A DNA stretch of 64,000 bases from Pseudomonas sp. GM48. GTDB taxonomy: Bacteria > Pseudomonadota > Gammaproteobacteria > Pseudomonadales > Pseudomonadaceae. The notes under the pieces were generated by a model that made no database searches, had not been told where the DNA came from, and worked only from the letters and a program-made list of their open reading frames with translations. Of this stretch, positions 27,188-35,507 are shown in pieces. The stretch is from positions 1 through 64,000 of the forward strand of contig NZ_AKJM01000123.1 of the NCBI RefSeq assembly GCF_000282335.1, written 5' to 3'. How positions within the stretch are numbered: position 1 is the stretch's first letter; every line of letters starts with the position of its first letter. A program made the position numbers and the translations under genes.

Positions 27188-29698
27188 TTATGGCGATTCA
27201 GTCTTGGTCCGTGGGAAATCAGTGCTCGCCATTAATCTTTCGTGAACATACGCCTCAAATTGTTCGGCTGGCAGTGGCGGGGAAAACAGGAAGCCCTGGT
27301 AGGTCTGGCAGCCATGCTTGACCAGAAAGATGCGCTGAGCTTCTGTCTCCACACCTTCTGCAATCACCGAAAGCCCCAATATCTGGCTCAGGCTCACAAT
27401 CGCGCAGGCGATGGCGGCGTCGTTGGGATCAACCAGCACATCTCTGATGAAGGACTGGTCGATCTTGAGTTGATCCAGCGGAAGGCTCTTCAGGTATGAC
27501 AGTGACGAGTAGCCGGTTCCGAAATCATCCAGCGAAAGGCCTATGCCGATCTCTTTCAACTCGATCATTTTGGCGACAGTACCTTCCATATCCTCTATCA
27601 GCAGGCCTTCGGTCAGTTCCAGCTTCAATTTCTTCGGATCGGCCCCCGTGTGTCTCAGTACTTGCAGTACCTCCTCGACGAAGTCCGGATGGTGAAACTG
27701 GCGGGCGCTGACATTCACAGCCATACCCAGTCGGGCGGTTTCCGAATGCTTTGCCCAGGCAACCAGCTGAGTGCAGGCTGCCTGCAGCGCCCAACGGCCT
27801 AACGGCAGAATCAACCCCGTTTCCTCTGCCAATGGAATGAATTCGCATGGAAACACGACTCCGCGCTCAGGATTCTGCCATCTCATCAGTGCCTCTGCGC
27901 CAATGATACGGCCCTCACTATTCACCTGCGGTTGGTAATGAAGAAGGAATTCGTTGTCCTGCAAGCCTTGGCGCAAGTCTACTTCCAGTCTGGCGCGTGC
28001 CGTGGCAACCGCCTGCATTTCCGGATCGAAGAAGCGCATGGTATTGCGGCCCGCCGCCTTGGCGCGATACATCGCCAGGTCAGCGCGCTTCATAATATCG
28101 TCCACTGTGCTCAGCTGCCCCTGGAACAGCGCAATGCCGAGGCTGGGGGTGCTGTGGTGCTCATATCCATCCAACTGGTAGGAAATGTTCAGAGATTTGA
28201 GAATCTTTTCGCCAATAGCCTTGGCCTGGATAGCTGCTTCTGGAGGATTCTCATTAAGGCCATCCAGCAGGACGACGAACTCGTCTCCGCCCAGGCGAGC
28301 CACGGTGTCGCTCTCGCGTATGCAGCCGCAAAGGCGCAGAGCAACTTGCTGCAGCAACATGTCGCCTCTGTCATGCCCCAGCGTGTCGTTCAGTGCCTTG
28401 AAGTTATCCAGGTCAATGAGAATTATCGCGTACGTATGCAGGCTACGGGAGCTGCCCGCCAGCAGATGCTGTAACCGGTCCAACATGAGCCGCCTGTTGG
28501 CCAGCCCGGTCAACTGATCGTAGAAGGCCAAACGCTGGACCTCTTGCTCAGCGGTCTTACGGTGGGTGATGTCAGTATTGATCGACAGAACGGATTGCGG
28601 CTGGCCATCATCGTCTCGCACCAGGGTTCGATGACTTTCGAGCGTGATGGTGCAGCCATCCCGGCGTCGAAGTGTAACTTCGTCCGCCCAGTCACCCGTT
28701 TCTATCAGGCTGTTAGTGGCCGCATTGAAAGCGGTGCTACCCTGGTAGATCAACTCCTGTGCCGATTTTCCGAGTGCCTCTTCCTTTGACAGACCGTAGA
28801 GACGCTCGGCACTTTTGTTCCAGTACAGGATGCGGTTATCCATCCCGTGAACGACAATGGCGTCCTGAGCCTTGTCCAGCAGCGATGCTTGCTGGCGGGC
28901 CTGCTTCTCGCTTTCGCGCAGCACTGCCAGATAACCTTCCCTTTCGGCTGCTTGCGACTCCATTTCGCGCCTGATCTTGCCCCCGTAGATAACGGCCGCA
29001 CTGACCATCAGTAGCACGAACAGCATGATCGCGTATTCGACCCGGCGCAGTTCTTCGACCGACTCAAGCTCCTCCTCCAGGAGCTTGCTTTGAATCAGGC
29101 CAACGCGATCCCGCACGGTACTGAGTGAGGCGAGCAACAGGGAAAACTTCCTGTCCATCGTTGCCATGCGTTTGCCGGCATTATCCGACTGCCCCTCCCT
29201 GAAGTAGGAAAAGATCAGCAAGGCCTCGTTCACCATTTCGACCATCGCGGCATCAACTGCACCCACCTCATCCTTCAATGAAAGGGTAAAGGCTTGTATA
29301 TCTGCACTGTGTTCAGCCTCATTGGCGATCCGTACCTCCAACTGTTTTTTGGCCATTGCCAAATGCTCGCTGAAGGCGCGCAAGGCTTCATTCATGTTCC
29401 GCGATTCGGCTTCAACATTATGTGTATCGAACACATTATTGCCCGGCGCATTGACTGCGGAAGCCAGGCTGCCCAGCGTTGAATAGCTCGACAGCTGTTG
29501 GACCCACGACTGGTTTGCCTTGATGGAGCGGTGATAGGTATCGACGATCAGGTGATTCAATAGCACGCTCAGCACAACAACCAGCACGTCGAATCCCGCA
29601 AGAAAAAAGTACATGCGGTGCCATTTGGTCGAGCGCGGCTTATTTGAACTGGTGGGTATGGCTTGCTTTGCGGCCCTTTTATTCCTGAAAAAATCCAT
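27188..29698 (-). CDS. Membrane PAS-GGDEF-EAL protein (diguanylate cyclase / c-di-GMP phosphodiesterase)
   Basis: An 836-aa signalling protein. Two transmembrane helices (about residues 29-52 and 221-239) bracket a helical periplasmic sensor. A PAS domain (about 270-385), GGDEF domain (about 391-550) and EAL domain (about 570-820) follow. The cyclase site GGDEF (470-474) is intact, and the inhibitory RxxD site RESD (461-464) is correctly spaced. The phosphodiesterase domain keeps EAL (602-604), NVSARQF, LELTEG, DDFGTGYSS, KIDQSF and EGVE. Both activities are therefore possible. ATG 29698 has GGAG eight bases upstream. Base composition is lower in GC than the neighbours. It occupies the place of pilS. 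Confidence 0.93.
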   Translation of the reverse strand: MDFFRNKRAAKQAIPTSSNKPRSTKWHRMYFFLAGFDVLVVVLSVLLNHLIVDTYHRSIKANQSWVQQLSSYSTLGSLASAVNAPGNNVFDTHNVEAESRNMNEALRAFSEHLAMAKKQLEVRIANEAEHSADIQAFTLSLKDEVGAVDAAMVEMVNEALLIFSYFREGQSDNAGKRMATMDRKFSLLLASLSTVRDRVGLIQSKLLEEELESVEELRRVEYAIMLFVLLMVSAAVIYGGKIRREMESQAAEREGYLAVLRESEKQARQQASLLDKAQDAIVVHGMDNRILYWNKSAERLYGLSKEEALGKSAQELIYQGSTAFNAATNSLIETGDWADEVTLRRRDGCTITLESHRTLVRDDDGQPQSVLSINTDITHRKTAEQEVQRLAFYDQLTGLANRRLMLDRLQHLLAGSSRSLHTYAIILIDLDNFKALNDTLGHDRGDMLLQQVALRLCGCIRESDTVARLGGDEFVVLLDGLNENPPEAAIQAKAIGEKILKSLNISYQLDGYEHHSTPSLGIALFQGQLSTVDDIMKRADLAMYRAKAAGRNTMRFFDPEMQAVATARARLEVDLRQGLQDNEFLLHYQPQVNSEGRIIGAEALMRWQNPERGVVFPCEFIPLAEETGLILPLGRWALQAACTQLVAWAKHSETARLGMAVNVSARQFHHPDFVEEVLQVLRHTGADPKKLKLELTEGLLIEDMEGTVAKMIELKEIGIGLSLDDFGTGYSSLSYLKSLPLDQLKIDQSFIRDVLVDPNDAAIACAIVSLSQILGLSVIAEGVETEAQRIFLVKHGCQTYQGFLFSPPLPAEQFEAYVHERLMASTDFPRTKTESP

Positions 29699-30692
29699 TT
29701 CACAATCTCCAAACATAATCCTTCTAAATTGACCAATAGAAGCGGTATTCGGAAACCAATTAACCTTTTGTGCCGACACCTGAACCTGAGAACACACCGC
29801 ACGTAGCATTAGCCAAATTTTTTCTCTGCTCTGGATTCACGCCGGTTTTCGTGAGCGAAGCTCCCGAGACAAGCAATAGCTACCGAAGCTATACGCCTTA
29901 AGTGTCACGCCAACCAACTATTCGACACTAAGCAATGCATTTGGCGATGCTAAATTTCATGGTGAAATTTTTTACTCTCGGAAGCAGTCTCTTAACATTT
30001 CGGCGATAAAACGAAATCACTTTCATTTGTTGCGTTTGACATCATCGTTTCAGGTAACGATTCTCCTCGCTCTCCATTGTAGAACTGAACGTCGGCCATC
30101 ACTTTTTCCAGATGTTCTGTTCCTTTCAATTTCCTCAGCCTCGTTCTGCGCCTCTGGCGAGCGTGCAGACCTTGGCCAGCATGTCTGGGGTGAGCATATC
30201 CCCGTTTTCGCAGTGCCCAGCCGCACCGTAGCGAAAGTCGATTCGATCCTGAGTGATCCCAACAGATCCAGTCCAAACCCTGCGCCTGCAGGTGCAGGAT
30301 TTGCTCCATGTCTTCCCGAGTGTCGTTGCGGATTTGCGCCCCTGAACTGGATGCTTCACGCAGAATAGTCGGGTGACATAGGGCACGTTGCGGGTCATTT
30401 CCGCGCAGCCTGCCGGACTGCCTGATCAGTTTCGACAGCAGATCAAGCATAGCCAGTAATTTGACATTATTCTGTTCGCCGACTGCTCCAGGTCGGTAGC
30501 AGCCCTTGATGGTCGGCAGCTTTCGCTGTGGATTCAACCGGTCGATGTTGCCATGGGATTGCAATGGGGCAGATTGGCAGTCACTCACTCGTTCCACGCG
30601 TAAAAAAACACGTGAAAAAAGTCAGATTAGATAAGTGACTGATTTATGGAAGATAAAACAAATATAACTGTCAACAAGGCTCCGTAAAACAT
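29699..30692. other. AT-rich region between the GGDEF-EAL gene and the pilS remnant
   Basis: About one kilobase without an intact recognisable gene. 29699-29990 is AT-rich and likely holds the promoter of the GGDEF-EAL gene. 29992-30597 holds a degenerate reading frame listed separately. 30598-30692 is very AT-rich and contains the junction with pilS. Confidence 0.6.
29992..30597 (-). pseudogene. Degenerate reading frame, origin unrecognised
   Basis: The minus strand is open for 201 codons, but the peptide changes character partway. Sensible helical segments (NNVKLLAMLDLLSKLIRQSG, then NDTREDMEQILHLQAQGLDW) give way to Arg-rich nonsense near 30250. At the same point another frame (open to 30135) reads naturally as VGITQDRIDFRYGAAGH and NGDMLTPDMLAKV, after which the first frame resumes with LKGTEHLEKVMADVQFYNGE. 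This looks like one ancestral gene broken by at least two frameshifts. I do not recognise the family. Confidence 0.4.
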
Positions 30693-31001
30693 GTACCCAA
30701 GGAACTCAAAGGCGTCGATCGACGTCTGACGCAGATTATTCAAGACCACACTCTGCAAATGAACCGGGTAATCAAAAACGTCCTGCAGCTGCGGCGCCGC
30801 GAGCAAATGTCGCCGCCACGGCTCGACCTGAAACCACTGGAAATACTCGATAACGAAGCCCCAGCCCCCTATATCAGGGGCCTGGGGCTTTATCCGTCCG
30901 GCCAGCCGGGCGAAAGCACTCTGTCCCGCCTAGACTTCAAGGCACGCCAGGAAAGCGGCTGCTTTTGCGTTACCTTTGCTCACGGACGGACCCCACGTTG
31001 A
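30693..31001 (+). pseudogene. pilS: Remnant of the sensor kinase gene pilS
   Basis: The frame reads VPKELKGVDRRLTQIIQDHT then MNRVIKNVLQLRRREQMSPP, matching the end of the HisKA dimerisation region of PilS. It ends with a short C-terminal-like tail (GCFCVTFAHGRTPR). The membrane domain, PAS domain and phospho-accepting His are gone, and nearly all of the HATPase domain is deleted between about 30840 and 30930. A GC-rich hairpin (30856-30890) occupies that deletion scar. The stop still overlaps the pilR start, as in an intact pilSR operon. Confidence 0.8.
30856..30890 (+). terminator. Strong hairpin inside the pilS remnant, possible terminator
   Basis: AAGCCCCAG pairs with CTGGGGCTT, with an inner CCCC/GGGG extension and the sequence TTTAT after the stem. 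It is located 108 bases before pilR, so it may attenuate transcription into pilR. The T-tract is short, hence the low confidence. Confidence 0.4.
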
Positions 31002-32332
31002 ACACGAGACCACGACAAAAAGTCTTGATCGTCGATGACGAACCGGACATTCGCGAACTCCTGGAAATCACCCTGGGAAGGATGAAACTGGAGACGTTCA
31101 ACGCCCGCAACGTCGGCGAAGCGCAATCCCTGCTAAATCGCGAAACCTTCGATCTATGCCTGACAGACATGCAGTTGTCGGACGGTACCGGCCTGGAGTT
31201 GGTGCAGCACATCCAGCAACGTCACCCTCGGGTCCAAGTGGCGATGATCACCGCCTATGCCAGCCTTGAAACCGCGATCAATGTGCTCAAGGCCGGGGCA
31301 TTCGACTTCCTGACCAAACCGGTGGACCTTACGCGCCTGCGCGAACTGGTCACCAGTGCCCTGCTTCCGGCTTCCAGCGTCGCCCTCGAGCGCCGCTTGC
31401 TGGGCGATTCACTGCCCATGCGCAATCTGCGCAAGCACATCGCCAAACTGGCCCGCAGCCAGGCGCCGGTGTACATCAGTGGCGAATCCGGTAGCGGCAA
31501 GGAGTTGGTTGCGCGGCTGATCCACGATCAAGGCCCCCGCGCCAGCCAGCCATTCATACCGATCAACTGCGGTGCGATTCCTTCCGAACTGATGGAGAGC
31601 GAGTTTTTCGGCCATCGCAAAGGCAGTTTCAGCGGCGCCATCGAGGACAAGCCCGGCCTGTTCCAGGCGGCCCATGGTGGCACCCTGTTCCTGGACGAAG
31701 TGGCTGATTTGCCGCTGGCGATGCAGGTCAAGTTGCTGCGCGCCATTCAGGAAAAAGCCGTGCGCAGCGTCGGCGGGCAACAGGAAGTGCTGGTCGATGT
31801 GCGCATTCTCTGCGCCACGCACAAGGACCTTGACGCCGAAGTCGCCGCCGAACGCTTCCGCCAGGACCTGTACTACCGCTTGAACGTGATCGAGTTGCGG
31901 GTCCCGCCCTTGCGCGAGCGCCGCGACGACATCGAAACACTGGCCAGCCACATGCTCAAGCGCTTGGTCGCCGGCACTGACCAACCCGCGGCAATACTCC
32001 ATCCGCAAGCCCTTGATGCATTGAAAAGCTACCGTTTCCCGGGCAACGTGCGGGAACTGGAAAACATGCTCGAACGGGCGCACACGTTGTGCGAGAACAA
32101 CCAGATCGAGGCCGGCGACTTGCGTCTGGCTGAAGGCAACTGTGGAGTTGAGGGTGGCGTACCGGACCTGACACAGATCGACAATCTGGAAACCTACCTG
32201 GAAAACGTCGAACGCCAGCTGCTGCTCCAGGCCCTGGAAGAAACCCGCTGGAACCGCACGGCGGCGGCTCAGCGGTTGAATCTTTCATTCAGGTCGATGC
32301 GTTATCGACTGAAGAAACTGGGGCTGGATTGA
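30998..32332 (+). CDS. pilR: Sigma-54-dependent response regulator PilR
   Basis: About 444 aa, the normal PilR length. A receiver domain has VDDEPD and phospho-acceptor D57 (LTDMQLSDG). The AAA+ domain has Walker A GESGSGKE, the sigma-54 loop as GSFSGA (PilR usually has GSFTGA), and Walker B GTLFLDEVADLP. A C-terminal Fis-type helix-turn-helix follows (WNRTAAAQRLNLSFRSMRYRLKKLG). PilR activates pilA from a sigma-54 promoter. I chose TTG 30998, which overlaps the pilS-remnant stop; an in-frame ATG at 30965 would add 11 residues. Its cognate kinase is lost. Confidence 0.92.
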   Translation: MNTRPRQKVLIVDDEPDIRELLEITLGRMKLETFNARNVGEAQSLLNRETFDLCLTDMQLSDGTGLELVQHIQQRHPRVQVAMITAYASLETAINVLKAGAFDFLTKPVDLTRLRELVTSALLPASSVALERRLLGDSLPMRNLRKHIAKLARSQAPVYISGESGSGKELVARLIHDQGPRASQPFIPINCGAIPSELMESEFFGHRKGSFSGAIEDKPGLFQAAHGGTLFLDEVADLPLAMQVKLLRAIQEKAVRSVGGQQEVLVDVRILCATHKDLDAEVAAERFRQDLYYRLNVIELRVPPLRERRDDIETLASHMLKRLVAGTDQPAAILHPQALDALKSYRFPGNVRELENMLERAHTLCENNQIEAGDLRLAEGNCGVEGGVPDLTQIDNLETYLENVERQLLLQALEETRWNRTAAAQRLNLSFRSMRYRLKKLGLD

Positions 32333-32336
32333 AAGC

Positions 32337-33437
32337 TCAAATCCGCCCGGCCGGTGCATACGGTGCCGGATCAATGATCGGCGCCCGGCCCAGCATCACA
32401 TCGGCAAACAACTGGCACGATGCGGGCGCCAGCACCAACCCGTTACGGTAGTGCCCGCAGTTGAGCCACAGCCCTTCAAACCCTGGCACCCGACCGATGT
32501 AAGGAATGCCTTCGGGCGAACCCGGACGTAATCCGGCCCAATGACCGACCACTTCGGCCTCGGCCAGTGCCGGAATCAATTCCACTGCAGAGGCCTTGAG
32601 GCTCTCCAGCGCCGACCCGGTTGGCGTCTTGTCATAGCCTTCATGCTCCAGCGTGCTGCCGATCAGGATGTGCCCATCGCGCCGGGGTATCGCGTATCGG
32701 CCTTTGGCCAGAACCATGCTCGGCAAAAAATCTGCCGCGCACTTGTAGAGAATCATCTGGCCTTTCACCGGTTCAACCGGCAGCGTCAGATCCAGGAGCT
32801 TGAGCAAGTCACCGCTCCAGGCGCCCGCCGTCAGGACAACTTGATCGCCCAGGACAGTACCTGTGGAGGTCTGCACGCCGACCACTTTGTCGCCGTCACG
32901 AACAAACCCGCTGACTTCACACTGCTCATGGATTGTCACGTTCGGCAGCGCCAGCAACGCAGCCTTGAGTGACTTCACCAGTCGCGGATTACGCACATTG
33001 GCAACATCAGCCATGTAGATCGCCCGGGAAAAACCGCTGCCCAGCACCGGCACGGCGTCGTGTACTGCGCAAATATCCACCGCGCCAAGCGGACGATTTT
33101 CTCGGGCAGCCCACGCCAGCGCTTCGGCTTCATCGTCCAGGTCCAGCCAGTACAGACCTGTGGTGTGCACTTCAGGATCAATACCGGTAGCGGCAAACAG
33201 CCGCTCACCCAATTGTGGATAAAAATCCTGGGACCAGTGAGCCAACGCGGTGACTGCCGGGCTGTAGCGCCACGGGTAAAGCGGCGAAACGATGCCCCCG
33301 CCGGCCCAGGACGATTCCTGGCCGACGCTCGAGCGATCCAGCAGCACAACGCGTTGCACTTCTGACGCGAGATTGAAGGCCGTCAGCAAACCAATCACAC
33401 CGCCGCCGACAATCACCACTTGCTGTTGCCTGGTCAT
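32337..33437 (-). CDS. thiO: Glycine oxidase ThiO
   Basis: A 366-aa FAD amine oxidase of the DAO family producing iminoglycine for the thiazole moiety of thiamine. The N-terminal dinucleotide motif VVIVGGGVIGLLTAFNL, the ESSWAGGGIVSPLYPW segment and the C-terminal GHYRNGLVLAP motif with its catalytic Arg are all present. It is convergent with pilR (4 bases apart) and sits between pilR and the minor pilins, as in P. aeruginosa. The start is ATG 33437; a TTG four codons earlier is possible. Confidence 0.93.
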   Translation of the reverse strand: MTRQQQVVIVGGGVIGLLTAFNLASEVQRVVLLDRSSVGQESSWAGGGIVSPLYPWRYSPAVTALAHWSQDFYPQLGERLFAATGIDPEVHTTGLYWLDLDDEAEALAWAARENRPLGAVDICAVHDAVPVLGSGFSRAIYMADVANVRNPRLVKSLKAALLALPNVTIHEQCEVSGFVRDGDKVVGVQTSTGTVLGDQVVLTAGAWSGDLLKLLDLTLPVEPVKGQMILYKCAADFLPSMVLAKGRYAIPRRDGHILIGSTLEHEGYDKTPTGSALESLKASAVELIPALAEAEVVGHWAGLRPGSPEGIPYIGRVPGFEGLWLNCGHYRNGLVLAPASCQLFADVMLGRAPIIDPAPYAPAGRI

Positions 33438-33493
33438 GTTCTGATCCAACCGTTAAATAGACAGGGGGGTGCAAAAGGCACCCGAAAAGAAAT

Positions 33494-33895
33494 TCAGCGC
33501 CCCCAGCAGTCTTTGCTGGTCAGGCCGGTTTTTGCGTTGACCATACCGAGGACACCGGTGTTGGTGATGGTCAGATCACCGCACTTGTCAGTGGCCATGC
33601 TCGTGCCAGCCTTACGCACAGCCATCAGCAGAAAGGTCTGGTCAGCCAGGGTCGGTGTGATGGTGTAGTAATCATTGCCGGCACTGAGGCCCGTCGCATC
33701 GGTGTAGGCATTTTTCTGCGAGTAGAAGCGTTCCAGGAGCTGCGCCTGCTCCGAGAGCAGGCCGGCCACTTCTGCGCGGCGCCCCTTGTTCAGGTACTCG
33801 GTGAAGCTCGGGGCGGCAAAGGTCATGACAAGCCCGATGATCGCAATCACGATCATGATTTCGATCAGGGTAAAACCGCGGTTGGAACTACGCAT
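33494..33895 (-). CDS. pilE: Type IV minor pilin PilE
   Basis: A 133-aa prepilin with leader MRSSNRG, cleavage before Phe8 and Glu5 at residue 12 (FTLIEIMIVIAIIG). A C-terminal Cys pair (DKCGDL and SKDCWGR) forms the D-region loop. It is the last gene of the minor pilin operon and lies downstream of the PilY1 remnant. Minor pilins prime pilus assembly at the tip. Confidence 0.9.
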   Translation of the reverse strand: MRSSNRGFTLIEIMIVIAIIGLVMTFAAPSFTEYLNKGRRAEVAGLLSEQAQLLERFYSQKNAYTDATGLSAGNDYYTITPTLADQTFLLMAVRKAGTSMATDKCGDLTITNTGVLGMVNAKTGLTSKDCWGR

Positions 33896-33909
33896 GCCTC
33901 AACTCTCAC

Positions 33910-34323
33910 TTACTGTATTTGTCGCCACATGATGCGACGGCTGCCGCCGGATTTTTCCATCCCCGGCGTATCGTCGCCAGTGGAATCGTTCACAACCCCG
34001 CCATTGTCGCTGGCATCCTGGGTCGAATGCTCTCCGATAAAGACCACGCCATCGGATAGCGCGTCCATGTTGTCGACCACGCCATCGTCGTTGCTGTCGA
34101 GCATCTTAACGCCGATCGTAGCGGGCAGCTTCAGGCAGACGGCCTTCAACCCCTGATTGCTGTGGTAGAAACCGTACCAATTGCCATTTGCCAGACAGGT
34201 TGGCCGGTTCAGCGCCGGCGAATCCGATGGCGTGGTGCCGTGCGCCAACACTGGCAGGTTAAGCGCGACTACGACCCCAAACAGTCGTGACCACAATCTG
34301 ACCGGTCGCTCAGAACTTCGCAT
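33910..34323 (-). pseudogene. pilY1: Short PilY1-like C-terminal remnant (137 aa)
   Basis: This frame occupies the position of pilY1 (usually over 1000 aa, the calcium-binding tip adhesin) between pilX and pilE. It has its own signal peptide (LWSRLFGVVVALNLPVLAHG), then only about 110 residues. They include a calcium-loop-like DSNDDGVVDNMDALSDG and end in RRIMWRQIQ, which resembles PilY1 C-termini. It overlaps pilX by 14 bases. The von Willebrand and beta-propeller domains are absent. It could be a residual deletion product or a dedicated small secreted protein; the frame itself is intact. Confidence 0.5.
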
Positions 34324-34789
34324 AGATGCTCTCCACCACGCTGCGCGAATGGCCTGCGATGCCTACCGCCGTTACCCGATACAACGTCGCCGGGGTATTG
34401 ATGGGCACATTCACCGCATTTCGACTGACACCGATGTTCTGCACGCCATAAAAGCCATTGCCCGATGCAATCCAGGTCACTCCGGAAGTGGCGCTGAAGC
34501 CGGCAGCAGTAATCGTCGAAGACTCGGACGGTGGTGCACATTGAACGATGCCGCTGCAAACCGGCAGCGCATAACTGTCCCGTTGCACTGCACTCTCCCC
34601 CACCCGCAATGCCGCTTCAGCGCCTTGAAACGACTGGTTGCGCAAGGCGACGCTACCGGCCATTTTTTCCTGCAGGGTGGCGCTCTGCATCGATGAAAGA
34701 CCAATCAGTGTCAGCAGGAGCAAGAACACCAGACTGACCAGCAGTGCCATGCCGCGTTGGGTGTAATACTTCATGGCAGAACAATCCAT
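34310..34789 (-). CDS. pilX: Type IV minor pilin PilX
   Basis: A 159-aa prepilin-like protein with YYTQRGMALLVSLVFLLLLTLIG. The cleavage Gly13-Met14 is followed by a hydrophobic helix that lacks Glu at position 5, as in the PilX/GspK-like class. A Cys pair (LPVCSGIVQCAP) lies in the globular part. Start candidates are GTG 34795, ATG 34789 and ATG 34774. ATG 34789 has GAGAGG six bases upstream, directly after the pilW stop. Confidence 0.85.
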   Translation of the reverse strand: MDCSAMKYYTQRGMALLVSLVFLLLLTLIGLSSMQSATLQEKMAGSVALRNQSFQGAEAALRVGESAVQRDSYALPVCSGIVQCAPPSESSTITAAGFSATSGVTWIASGNGFYGVQNIGVSRNAVNVPINTPATLYRVTAVGIAGHSRSVVESIYAKF

Positions 34790-34799
34790 TGGCACCCTC

Positions 34800-35507
34800 T
34801 CATGGCAAGCGATTGCGCAGAGCGGCCACGACGTTGAAGGTTTGATCGCTCACCCGGTGGTTCGGATCGAAGAGGGTCAGACTCAGGCGAACGCTACGAA
34901 TCAGCGCGGGGTCCGGCGGGTTGCTGCTGTAGCGGGAAGCAGCCAGATCAGTGGCCGTGCTGGCCAGGCCAAAGCTCACGTCAAAAGCACCTACGTTGTT
35001 CACCAATACCTGCGATGGTGCGTCCCCGCCCTTCATAAACAGTTGGTTTTTGCTGAAGCTGTAAATCAGCCGCCGTATCGGAAATGCCAATTGCCCTGCC
35101 ACTGGAGTCGGACCGTCGCTGTAAGCCGTCGAATTGTCTAGACAGTCGGAAAGCACGGTCCAGTCCGGCTTGCCACCATTGCCGCCGAAATCCGCCGTAA
35201 CCAGAGTCAACTTGCGACTGCCATTGTCCCAACGGATCGGCGTTAGCTGGCTGGCATGGAAATCACCTTTCTTACTTGAATCAGTGATCGTTTCCAGGCA
35301 ACCGAACATCCCGACCATGCGGACCTCCTGAATCATTTTGCTCAACACGAAGCGTGCGTCCTCCTGCATGTTCGCGGCAGCATTCTGGCTGAGATAAGTG
35401 TTCTTGGCCGCGATGAAAACCTGTACCACGCCCAGCACCACAATCAGGCCCAATGCCAGGGCGATCAGCATCTCGACCAGGCCAAAGCCTTTGCTGCAAC
35501 GGCTCAA
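34800..35507 (-). CDS. pilW: Type IV minor pilin PilW
   Basis: A 235-aa prepilin (MSRCSKG/FGLVEMLIALALG, Glu5 at residue 12) of the PilW family, which is larger than the other minor pilins and links the tip complex. It begins with TTG at 35507 overlapping the pilV stop. It contains YLSQNAAANMQEDARFVLSKM after the helix, a typical PilW signature. Confidence 0.9.
   Translation of the reverse strand: MSRCSKGFGLVEMLIALALGLIVVLGVVQVFIAAKNTYLSQNAAANMQEDARFVLSKMIQEVRMVGMFGCLETITDSSKKGDFHASQLTPIRWDNGSRKLTLVTADFGGNGGKPDWTVLSDCLDNSTAYSDGPTPVAGQLAFPIRRLIYSFSKNQLFMKGGDAPSQVLVNNVGAFDVSFGLASTATDLAASRYSSNPPDPALIRSVRLSLTLFDPNHRVSDQTFNVVAALRNRLP

Larger units (their letters stand above)
27130..30692. other. 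Foreign-looking block that replaces most of pilS
   Basis: The expected neighbour of the PP0621-type gene is pilS. Instead about 3.5 kb follows that is visibly richer in A and T than its surroundings. It carries one intact minus-strand signalling gene and one degenerate minus-strand frame. It ends where pilS coding sequence resumes in frame near 30693. No transposase, terminal repeat or integrase is visible. Confidence 0.65.

Noticed and set aside
34181-35141. Plus-strand frames opposite pilX and pilW
   Set aside because: The minus strand carries prepilins with intact cleavage motifs and translational coupling, which these frames lack.
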